From assembly GCA_946631535.1 (NCBI GenBank), contig CAMPAF010000125.1, positions 1 through 8,368 of the forward strand: a stretch of DNA of 8,368 bases. Direction: 5' to 3'. Source of the DNA: an uncultured Verrucomicrobiota bacterium. Its GTDB lineage: Bacteria; Verrucomicrobiota; Kiritimatiellia; RFP12; UBA1067. Positions 1 through 6,148 of this stretch are shown here, one piece after another. Made by a program: the position numbers and the translations under genes. How positions within the stretch are numbered: position 1 is the stretch's first letter; each line of letters opens with the position of its first letter. The notes under the pieces are model-generated. The model was not told where the DNA came from. It ran no database searches and worked only from the letters and a program-made list of their open reading frames with translations.

Positions 1-1478
1 TTCGTCTCGCGGATGAGCGCGGTGAAGTCGCCGGGCTTCTTGTTGAGCGCGGCCTTGAGGTCGTACTTCGCGGCGAGGGCGGCGAGTTCGTCCTTGCGCT
101 CGCCCGCGCGCTTGAGGATGTTGAACTTCTCGGCCTGCTGGATGCCGTTGAAGAGCTCGAGGAAGCGCATCGAGGGCGAGCCGTCGGGGTAGACGAGGAA
201 CGTGTCGCCGCTGCGCCAGCCGCCGTAGGACGCGTCCTTGCAGGCGTCGCGCGGCCAGCTGTTGTACGCCCAGCGGAGAAGTCCGTCGAGACCGCACGCA
301 GCCGGGTAGAACCCGCACCAGAACGCCTCGTCGAGCTCCGAGTCCATGAACGTGTTGGGCTTGGAGGGTCCGCAGCAGATGTAATACGTGGTCACCTTGC
401 CCTCCTTCTGGCGCTGCGGCACTTCGGCGAGGAAGTCGGGGTTGACGTGGCCGAGCGACTGCGAATAGCTGTCGATGGAGATACCCTTGAACTCGGACGG
501 CTTGCGGTTGCCGGCCATGGCGATCTTGAGACCGGGCGCCTTCTCGTTCATGAACGCGACAGTGTTGCGCAGGTCCTCGGGCGAGCGCTCGTCGAGGGAG
601 ATGTAGGTGTCCTTGAACCAACCGCGCCGTTTCAGGTGCGTGGCGAAGTCGGTGAGGAACGAACCCCAGTACTCCTTGAAGAACTCGGTACCCGGCTTGG
701 CCTCGGCCTTGTGCATCTTGCCGTCCTCGTCGAGCCAGCTGACCTTGTACCCCCACGGGCACATCGTGTAGCAGGCGATGTGCGGGCCGAGCCCGCAGTA
801 GCGGCCGAACAGGACGTAGTTGTCGAAGAGCTTGAAGTCGTGCGACCAGGTGCCGTCCGCATGGCGCACCGTCTCGATCATCGGACGGTAGCCGTCGTAG
901 CACTGGTGGTTCCACGGCAGGTCAACGAGCGTGACGGTGAGCGTCTTCTGTCCGGCGGCGGCCAGCATCTTCCAGAGCGGCTCCATCTTCGCGTAGTGCG
1001 CGGCGGAGAACGGCTCCACGCCCGCCGTGCGCGCGACGGCCCACGGATGCTGCCAGAGGTCAAGGTAGTACTTCCACTCCTTCGCGGGCGGCAGCACGCG
1101 ATCGACCACGCGCATCTTCAGGTCGCCAAACTCGTACGTGCCAGGCTTGGCGTCCGCGTCGACCTTGACGGACACGACGCGCTTCAAGTCGGCGCCGAGC
1201 GCGCGTCCCCACACCACGCGGTCCGGCACGGACGCGTAGTCGAACGCGCCAACCTTGGTGACGAACTGCACGTCCCGCGCCACGCCCGTCTTAACGTGGA
1301 TGCCCTTCGGAGCGGCATCTTTCCTTGAGAAGGACGCGCCGCTTCTCCCGGACGCGCCGAATACAATCTTCTCGCCCTGAGGCACCCAGGCCGACACGGT
1401 TTCGCCGCGCCAGGCGGACAATTCAATAGCGGACGCGGTGAGCGCCACGCAACACAGAGGCAGCATAATTTTATTCAT
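1..1478 (-). CDS. GH123-like (DUF4091) exported glycoside hydrolase, C-terminus cut by window edge
   Basis: The frame is open from ATG 1478 to the window edge (492 codons, no stop), so the C-terminus is missing. Residues 1-17 form a short signal peptide ending TASA before IELS. Residues about 20-125 look like a beta-sandwich, and a catalytic barrel follows. Family marks seen are LDLWQHP (140-145), YISLDERS with the adjacent acid pair D296-E297, WAYNSW (to 408) and GDTFLVYP (424-431) followed by a helix-rich tail. These match DUF4091/GH123-type proteins, in which a neighbouring Asp-Glu pair performs substrate-assisted hydrolysis of beta-N-acetylgalactosaminides. The usual DEP is DER here, so the exact substrate is uncertain. 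The start is supported by AAGGAA 6 nt upstream and an extended -10 promoter. Family assignment is firm; beta-GalNAc activity is inference. It probably acts in the periplasm or outside the cell on host-type glycans, in keeping with the GH20 and esterase genes upstream. Confidence 0.85.
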   Translation of the reverse strand, partial: MNKIMLPLCCVALTASAIELSAWRGETVSAWVPQGEKIVFGASGRSGASFSRKDAAPKGIHVKTGVARDVQFVTKVGAFDYASVPDRVVWGRALGADLKRVVSVKVDADAKPGTYEFGDLKMRVVDRVLPPAKEWKYYLDLWQHPWAVARTAGVEPFSAAHYAKMEPLWKMLAAAGQKTLTVTLVDLPWNHQCYDGYRPMIETVRHADGTWSHDFKLFDNYVLFGRYCGLGPHIACYTMCPWGYKVSWLDEDGKMHKAEAKPGTEFFKEYWGSFLTDFATHLKRRGWFKDTYISLDERSPEDLRNTVAFMNEKAPGLKIAMAGNRKPSEFKGISIDSYSQSLGHVNPDFLAEVPQRQKEGKVTTYYICCGPSKPNTFMDSELDEAFWCGFYPAACGLDGLLRWAYNSWPRDACKDASYGGWRSGDTFLVYPDGSPSMRFLELFNGIQQAEKFNILKRAGERKDELAALAAKYDLKAALNKKPGDFTALIRET

Positions 1479-1484
1479 GTCGTG

Positions 1485-1490
1485 TTCCTT
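1485..1490 (-). promoter_or_regulatory. Ribosome binding site of the GH123-like gene
   Basis: AAGGAA on the minus strand, 6 nt from ATG 1478. It supports this start over the internal ATG four codons later. Confidence 0.6.
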
Positions 1491-1508
1491 GAAGTGGTTT
1501 GCGCGAAA

Positions 1509-1517
1509 ATTATACCA
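1509..1517 (-). promoter_or_regulatory. Extended -10 promoter for the GH123-like gene
   Basis: On the minus strand this reads TGGTATAAT, a perfect TATAAT (1509-1514) preceded by the TGn extension (1515-1517). No good -35 hexamer is found at 16-18 bp spacing (best TTCCGC), which is normal for extended -10 promoters. Transcription would start near 1502, giving a leader of about 24 nt. It lies in the 72-bp gap between the exporter stop and the GH123-like ATG. The gap contains no convincing intrinsic terminator: CAAAA/TTTTG and CCG/CGG can pair weakly, but no U-run follows. Read-through from upstream therefore remains possible. Confidence 0.55.
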
Positions 1518-1550
1518 AAACCGGCGGCCCCTGCGGAAATTTTGCCGACT

Positions 1551-4500
1551 TCATGTGCCACCGAAGAAATGGTAGAACTGGTACCACTGCTCGGGATGCG
1601 CCAGCGTCTCCTCTTCCAGGAAGCGCACGTAGGCGTCGAGCAGGGACTGGAGCAACGGCTCGCCGGACGGCACGAACTCCCGCACGTGCACCTCGTAGGC
1701 GTTCCACCCTGTGCGTACACACGTAACGAAGAAGACGGGGGCTTCCATCAGCTTCGCGAACACGAACACGCCCTTGGGCCACACGCACTGACGCCCCAGG
1801 AAATCGTGCCGCAGCACGCGTTCCGAACCGGCCGACACGCGGTCGCCAGCCATCAGCACCAGCTCGCCGCGTCCGATCGCCTCCTGCATCTGCACCGCTG
1901 TCTCCACGCCGATCTCCTCCACGGGATGAAGCGCGAGGCGCGACGAGTCGAGATGCCGCGCGAACACTTCTGTGAACACCGCGTCATGGCCCATCTGCTG
2001 GAAGGCGTGGACGAAAGGCGAAGAGGCGGAGAGGGCGGGAAAGACCTCGATGGTGCCGAGGTGGGTTGAGATGAGAAAGGCGCCCTTCCCGGCACGGACG
2101 AGGCCATCGAACGCGCGCCAGCCGGCATCGTCCCGCACGGACATCTTAGGCAGGTTCTTGCGCAACGTGCAGGCGTCCGTCTTGTCGGCCAATGACCAGG
2201 CAAAGCCGAGAAGATGGGTGAAGATTGCATAATGAAGATTGATGATTGAGCATTGGGGATTGAACTCCTTGATGACCTTGTAGAACTCTTGGAGTGCTTC
2301 GCGCGCGGGACGCGCGAATGGGTAGATGAACGCCATCACGGGTATGCACAGAACCTTCTGGAACGACTTGCCGAACCAGACGTACATGTACCACATGAAG
2401 AGCATCCGCCAGCGGCCCGCGCTCTGCTCGCGCTGCAGGTGCCAGGCCGATGCCTGGAGCCTTGTGCCTGGCGCGGAGAAAAGCCCTGCGCACAGCCACG
2501 CGAAGAACAGCCCGCACGCGAACGTCAACCCCATCGCGCGAGTCACAGCGAAGTCCGTGAAGGACAACATTCCCAATCCGGCGAACGACGTGAGGAACGC
2601 GAAGAACACGACCTGCCTTACGCGCGGAGCGGCGGAGCTGCGCGTGAAGATCGCGTAATCGAGCCCGAGACCTGCCACGGCGAAGAAGCACAGCAGCGTG
2701 AAGAACGTCACCGGCACGCCCAGCCACCCTAGCATTCCGGCCGTCGCCGCGAACGTGGCCGCTAGCGACGCCACATAGCCGAACGACCGCCGCCGGAAGA
2801 TGGCCACGAGCAATGCCGCCAGCACGGCCAACGACCACGCCAGAAGCTTCATCGTGGCCGACGAGAAGGTCGCGAACATGTCCTCGACCGCCCTCTTGGG
2901 CTCAAGGATCACGACGTTAGGATCGTCCGACGAAAACCCCTCTGGACACGGCGATACGATGCCGCCCTTCACGACCATCGACCGCACCATCTGCGCGAGA
3001 TGCGGATCGCCGATGTTGTCCGGGTCGAGCAACGTACCTTCCATCGGCGGCGAAACGCGCAAGCCCGTCTTCGCCATGTAGGCTTTTCCCTCTGCGTCGT
3101 GAAGCTTCGCCACGAGAGCCACGTTCTCGCGCTGGCGCGCAAGCGACGGGATGAGCGCGGAGAGGCCGGGTATGCCAGCCGCCTCCTCGCGTTCCAGCGC
3201 CTCTTGGACGTTCCGGCCGCGCACGAACGCAAAGCGTCCCGACTTCTCGGGATTGCATGCCGCAAGCCGCTTCTCGCTCTCGGCAAGGTAGCGGCCTGGC
3301 GTATAGAAGCTCGCCGGATCCGACGACACTCGCACGCGATACAGCCCACACGCGGCAATGATCACGATCAACATTCGAAGCACGGGAGGGACGCGCTCCT
3401 GCGCGTCCGCACCGGGAGGGACGCGCTCCTGCGCGTCCGCCCGCGCGCCCCCCCACGCCACCGCCCACGCGAACGCCGCCAGCAACCCTGCGCCCGTGAA
3501 GAGCGCCATCTGCCGCAGGACGGGCACCACGGAGAAGAACAGCGGCGCGAAGCACGCCTCTGTCGTCAGGAGCGAGAGCGCCAACGGTCGCAGCACGCTC
3601 CGCGCGTCGCCCGCCGCGCGCACGTGGTACGCGTAGTCCACCGCGAGGCCGATGAGCGACGTTCCGAACACGAACGTCAGCACGTGCGGACGAGGAAACG
3701 CGGCGAACAGCACGGCCGCCGCCACCATGAACGCCACTCCCAGCGTCGCCACAAGCGGCAGCACAAAGCGGAACGAGCGGAAAAGCAGCCAGCCGAAAAG
3801 CAGCACGAGCGCAAGCGACACGGCGGACAGGATGTTGATCTCGCGCGTCGCGTTCGCCGTCGCGCGCGCCGCGTGGAAAGGTGGGCCGGAACACCACGCG
3901 CGCACTAGTGAGCTAAGAGTTGAGAGTTGGGAGTTGCTTCGCTCCATCGATTCGAGGAAAGCGGTCGTGTCACGCGGGCTGGCGGCGGACAGGTCGAGCG
4001 TCAGCAGCAACTGCTGGACGCCGTTCGTCTCACGGCAAAGCTGGCCTTCGCGGAGCGTCCACCCTGCCGTCCGACGCGTCTGCATGGAGAGCATGTAGTC
4101 CGTGGCAAGCAGGAACGGGTCCTCCTTCACGGAGACGAGCGGCGGCACAAAGCCGTACAGGCGCGCGATGGCCGCATCCGCCACGTCCTTGTACTTGCCC
4201 GCCTGCAGCAGTTCGCGCGTCTCAGGGGAAAGCAGTCCCGCACGGTGTTCGGCAAGGAACTTCAGCGTCTCCTTGAAGTCGCCAGCCGGCTGGTGAAAGC
4301 GCGCACGTATAGCCTCAGCCGCTTCCTTCAGCTTCCCGAAATCGTCCCCTTCCAGCAGCACGCGTCCCTGGCCTGCCATTCCGTCGGCGAGCTCGCGCAG
4401 GATGCCGCCGTGCCGCGTGTCCGCAAGCGCGTAGAGATCCGTCTCCACGCCGTGGCGCGCGCGCAGCGCCAGCACGGCCGCCGCGGCAACTGCCAAACCT

Positions 4501-4553
4501 ACCAGGACGGCCCTACCTGTCGCGAACCATCTCGATCTCAAGGCGGTCTCCAT
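1551..4553 (-). CDS. MMPL/RND-type exporter fused to a C-terminal LpxL/HtrB-like acyltransferase
   Basis: This is a 1000-residue fusion protein. Residues 1-695 are an MMPL-type 'predicted exporter' (COG4258-like). TM1 is at about 13-30, followed by a periplasmic domain starting HGVETDLYAL. TM2-6 lie at about 240-370 with GLAVDYAYH (D306-Y307), TM7 at 391-405, a second periplasmic domain to about 567, and TM8-12 at about 568-692 with GLGLDYAIF (D632-Y633). These two Asp-Tyr sites are the family's proton-relay positions. Residues about 715-1000 are a lysophospholipid-acyltransferase domain (COG4261-like) with HLGTIE (H831, E836; the HX4E motif) and MAGDR (901-905), then FLG and WPKGVFVFAKLMEAPV. 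In aryl-polyene/flexirubin clusters exporter and acyltransferase are usually separate genes; the fusion suggests that acyl transfer and export of one lipid-like product are coupled. The start is chosen by TM1; its first 41 nt overlap the LolA-like gene, and only a weak GGAAG precedes it. Linkers carry three repeat-derived segments (206-213, 372-391, 763-777). The transported substrate is unknown. Confidence 0.88.
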   Translation of the reverse strand: METALRSRWFATGRAVLVGLAVAAAAVLALRARHGVETDLYALADTRHGGILRELADGMAGQGRVLLEGDDFGKLKEAAEAIRARFHQPAGDFKETLKFLAEHRAGLLSPETRELLQAGKYKDVADAAIARLYGFVPPLVSVKEDPFLLATDYMLSMQTRRTAGWTLREGQLCRETNGVQQLLLTLDLSAASPRDTTAFLESMERSNSQLSTLSSLVRAWCSGPPFHAARATANATREINILSAVSLALVLLFGWLLFRSFRFVLPLVATLGVAFMVAAAVLFAAFPRPHVLTFVFGTSLIGLAVDYAYHVRAAGDARSVLRPLALSLLTTEACFAPLFFSVVPVLRQMALFTGAGLLAAFAWAVAWGGARADAQERVPPGADAQERVPPVLRMLIVIIAACGLYRVRVSSDPASFYTPGRYLAESEKRLAACNPEKSGRFAFVRGRNVQEALEREEAAGIPGLSALIPSLARQRENVALVAKLHDAEGKAYMAKTGLRVSPPMEGTLLDPDNIGDPHLAQMVRSMVVKGGIVSPCPEGFSSDDPNVVILEPKRAVEDMFATFSSATMKLLAWSLAVLAALLVAIFRRRSFGYVASLAATFAATAGMLGWLGVPVTFFTLLCFFAVAGLGLDYAIFTRSSAAPRVRQVVFFAFLTSFAGLGMLSFTDFAVTRAMGLTFACGLFFAWLCAGLFSAPGTRLQASAWHLQREQSAGRWRMLFMWYMYVWFGKSFQKVLCIPVMAFIYPFARPAREALQEFYKVIKEFNPQCSIINLHYAIFTHLLGFAWSLADKTDACTLRKNLPKMSVRDDAGWRAFDGLVRAGKGAFLISTHLGTIEVFPALSASSPFVHAFQQMGHDAVFTEVFARHLDSSRLALHPVEEIGVETAVQMQEAIGRGELVLMAGDRVSAGSERVLRHDFLGRQCVWPKGVFVFAKLMEAPVFFVTCVRTGWNAYEVHVREFVPSGEPLLQSLLDAYVRFLEEETLAHPEQWYQFYHFFGGT
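2224..2265 (-). repeat. Six-unit 7-nt-period repeat inside the exporter gene
   Basis: On the plus strand ATTG recurs every 7 nt at 2224, 2238, 2245, 2252 and 2259, with AATG at 2231 completing the register. The 42-nt tract is AT-rich (18 G+C in the 50 nt of 2221-2270) inside a GC-rich gene. It is translated in the linker before the acyltransferase catalytic motif as residues about 763-777, NPQCSIINLHYAI. Six 7-nt units equal 14 codons, so the frame is preserved. It resembles short tandem repeats that are normally intergenic. Confidence 0.75.
3383..3440 (-). repeat. Tandem pair of 28-bp palindrome-bearing repeats, period 30 bp
   Basis: Bases 3383-3410 and 3413-3440 are identical, separated by 2 nt. 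Each copy contains a perfect 8-bp inverted repeat: GGACGCGC, loop TCCT, GCGCGTCC (arms 3389-3396/3401-3408 and 3419-3426/3431-3438). The 30-nt period keeps frame and is translated twice as ADAQERVPP (residues 372-390), in the loop between predicted TM6 and TM7 of the exporter. The structure is REP-like: a small dispersed palindrome now sitting in coding sequence. Confidence 0.85.
3917..3937 (-). repeat. Three-unit 7-nt tandem repeat inside the exporter gene
   Basis: GAGTTGA, GAGTTGG and GAGTTGC lie head to tail on the plus strand. The 21 nt equal seven codons, so the frame is preserved. They encode SNSQLSTL (residues 206-213) in the first periplasmic domain, between conserved family segments. 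Local G+C is lower (14 of 30 in 3911-3940) than in the flanks. Confidence 0.7.
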
Positions 4554-4971
4554 TGGTGAACGACACTTCCACGCGCGTCGGGAAACCAGTCGCGGGATGG
4601 GCCTGAACCTTCTTCACGAAATCCTTCATCTCGCGGATGGAGAACAGCTGCTCGACAGACGAGACGTTGACCTCCAGCGGACGCGCCGTCGTCTTGCCGT
4701 TCACCATGAGCGCGTAGTTGGTCGGCGTGGCAATGAAAGTGGACGGCACAGGTTCGCGCGTGTTCCACTCGAAGAACCGGTCGCGCGCGAAGCGGAACGT
4801 CCCTTTCGAGACGAGCGTCACCTCAACGTCGGCGAGCACCTTCCGCTGCACGAACGTCCCCTCCGCCATCTCCGGCAGGTCGCGCGGCTCGGGCGCCTTC
4901 GCCGCAGCCGCGATCATCGCCCACCCGGCAACCAGCAAACCTATCCGCAAGACTCGAAACGTTTGGGTCAT
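4513..4971 (-). CDS. LolA-like periplasmic carrier protein, short form
   Basis: The product has 152 residues. Residues 1-24 are a Sec signal peptide (RIGLLVAGWAMIAAAA, then KAPEP). The mature part begins with the LolA-like pattern GTFVQRKVL (38-46), followed by VSKGTFRFARDRFFEW (W69) and PSTFIATPTNYAL, and ends with the strand VEVSFTNGDRLEIEM. This is the fold that carries lipid-modified cargo across the periplasm in its hydrophobic cavity. The protein is some tens of residues shorter than usual LolA relatives, apparently in the middle (residues about 105-130). LolA-like proteins adjoin MMPL exporters and LPLAT acyltransferases in aryl-polyene-type clusters, and the next gene encodes both. 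It is more likely to be the partner of that exporter than the housekeeping lipoprotein carrier. AAGGG lies 4 nt before the ATG, the upstream gene ends 10 bp away, and its own end overlaps the exporter start by 41 nt, suggesting translational coupling. Cargo is unknown. Confidence 0.75.
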   Translation of the reverse strand: MTQTFRVLRIGLLVAGWAMIAAAAKAPEPRDLPEMAEGTFVQRKVLADVEVTLVSKGTFRFARDRFFEWNTREPVPSTFIATPTNYALMVNGKTTARPLEVNVSSVEQLFSIREMKDFVKKVQAHPATGFPTRVEVSFTNGDRLEIEMVRDR

Positions 4972-4981
4972 TTCGCCCTTC

Positions 4982-6136
4982 TTATTCCTTAAGCTTCTTC
5001 GTAATGGCAGTGAACTCGGCCTGGAGCGACGTGTCGTCGAAGATCTCGATGGGCGGCAGCTGGAGCTGGAGCAGCGCGTCGAACGTGTCCTGGTTGGACT
5101 TTACGAGCGCGAGGAAGTCGTCGGCGAGGGACACCGTCTGGTACGAGTTCTCCGCCACGCGCAACATCCGCCCTGCTTCGTCGGCCTTGGCCTGTATGAT
5201 TGCCTCGTGGGAATCGAGAATCTTCTCGTATGCCGCCACAGCCCGGATCGTCGACACGTTAACCTCCGCATTCCGGCGAAACACTGCCCGCTGCTGCTCG
5301 GTGAACGACGAGTCCTGAGCCGCATCCAAGGCGTTCTGGCGGGCGGAGGTCGCGTCGCTGCCGATCTTGGCGAGCCGCTTGCGCCATTCTCCGTTCCTGC
5401 TCTTGTCGAGGTATTCGTCGAAGCACGCCTTCTGGACCTCGACCATCACGACATACATTCCAAAGTACCTTTTAGCGGCGGTGACATCGCCAGTCGAGAG
5501 AAGTTCCCGCAGCTTCTCGACCACCACGCCGATGTTCTTCGCGACGATTATGTTGTCTACAAGGTCCCCCACGTTGGCCGTGAAAAGACACTGCTCGGCT
5601 GCTCGTCCGGACAGCCGCAGGCCAATGGCGTCCAGTTCTTTCAGGACAACCTTCGCCGCCGCCTCGCGCTGCGCCACAAGTCCTTTCCGCTTCTCGCGCA
5701 GCTGCGCCAGATCGGCGTCAACCTTCTCGCGACTGTCAGGACGCAGCACGCGCTGCTCGTTCTTGTCGCGGATGTCCTCGTCGACATCTGCAATGTCCTC
5801 GTCGATGTCGTCAATCCGTTCCATGATCTTCTGGGCGTCCGTCGAGAGCAGGAGCTTCCGGATGTCCATCAGCTTCTCCCGGATGAGCTTGCGCTGTGAC
5901 TTCTTGTCGGAGAAGAACCAGGAGTCGTCTGGAAGACTTTCCATCTCCGAATGGAGCGCAACCGTCTTCATCGACCATCTTGACAGCTTGTCCCAATTGT
6001 CCAGAACGGACTGCCTAAGCCGCAGCAGTATCTCCTGCGAACCCTCCGATTCGCCTGATGAGGCGACGGCAGATTGCGCCACACCGGCCAACAGCAAACA
6101 TGAAAGAGCGAAAGCGCCAACGGATTTCATAGACAT
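4982..6136 (-). CDS. Exported coiled-coil protein of unknown function
   Basis: I do not recognise this 384-residue protein. It has a signal peptide (hydrophobic 7-20, probable cleavage after AVA at 23-25, then SSGESEG). The rest is almost wholly helical and charged. Residues about 80-170 look like a coiled coil with an acidic stretch at 108-123 made of a repeated seven-residue unit (DDIDEDI, ADVDEDI). A more hydrophobic middle (180-245, with KRYFGMYVVMVEVQKACFDEYL) and a second helical region (260-350) follow, then the only proline-rich turn, LPPIEIFDD (360-368). There is no lipobox and no second membrane segment, so it is probably soluble in the periplasm or secreted. It sits 12 bp after the esterase and 10 bp before the LolA-like gene, so it is co-transcribed with both and could be an adaptor of the exporter; that is inference. 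AAGGAG lies 4 nt before this ATG and 10 nt before the alternative ATG at 6130. Confidence 0.85.
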   Translation of the reverse strand: MSMKSVGAFALSCLLLAGVAQSAVASSGESEGSQEILLRLRQSVLDNWDKLSRWSMKTVALHSEMESLPDDSWFFSDKKSQRKLIREKLMDIRKLLLSTDAQKIMERIDDIDEDIADVDEDIRDKNEQRVLRPDSREKVDADLAQLREKRKGLVAQREAAAKVVLKELDAIGLRLSGRAAEQCLFTANVGDLVDNIIVAKNIGVVVEKLRELLSTGDVTAAKRYFGMYVVMVEVQKACFDEYLDKSRNGEWRKRLAKIGSDATSARQNALDAAQDSSFTEQQRAVFRRNAEVNVSTIRAVAAYEKILDSHEAIIQAKADEAGRMLRVAENSYQTVSLADDFLALVKSNQDTFDALLQLQLPPIEIFDDTSLQAEFTAITKKLKE

Positions 6137-6140
6137 CGGT

Positions 6141-6146
6141 CTCCTT
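6141..6146 (-). promoter_or_regulatory. Ribosome binding site of the coiled-coil protein gene
   Basis: AAGGAG on the minus strand in the 12-bp gap after the esterase stop. Spacing is 4 nt to ATG 6136 and 10 nt to ATG 6130, so it does not settle which of the two is used. Confidence 0.6.
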
Positions 6147-6148
6147 AC

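Noticed and set aside
447..1328. 293-codon plus-strand ORF
   Set aside because: It is antisense to the GH123-like gene, whose family motifs are clear, and its Arg/Val/His-rich product shows no recognisable domain.
1518..1548. Possible intrinsic terminator after the exporter gene
   Set aside because: Only a bulged pairing of CAAAA with TTTTG and CCG with CGG is possible, with no U-run directly after a strong stem. The T-rich stretch belongs to the promoter.
3383..3440. CRISPR-like repeat pair
   Set aside because: There are only two units with a 2-nt gap and no spacer, and the whole stretch is translated in frame within the exporter.
2917..3897. 326-codon minus-strand ORF in another frame of the exporter gene
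   Set aside because: The product is Arg/Gly/Ala-rich with no domain, while the overlapping exporter frame holds conserved membrane motifs.
3000..3908. 302-codon plus-strand ORF rich in Arg and His
   Set aside because: Composition is that of an antisense shadow of the exporter gene. It spans the palindrome and ends at the 7-nt repeat by chance.
1551..4553. AcrB/HAE1-type drug efflux pump
   Set aside because: Size, the short periplasmic loops and the MMPL-type Asp-Tyr motifs, together with the LPLAT tail and LolA-like neighbour, fit the MMPL 'predicted exporter' group instead.
4718..5899. 393-codon plus-strand ORF antisense to the coiled-coil and LolA-like genes
   Set aside because: Low-complexity composition typical of an antisense frame in GC-rich DNA. 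The opposite strand has signal peptides, ribosome sites and tight operon spacing.
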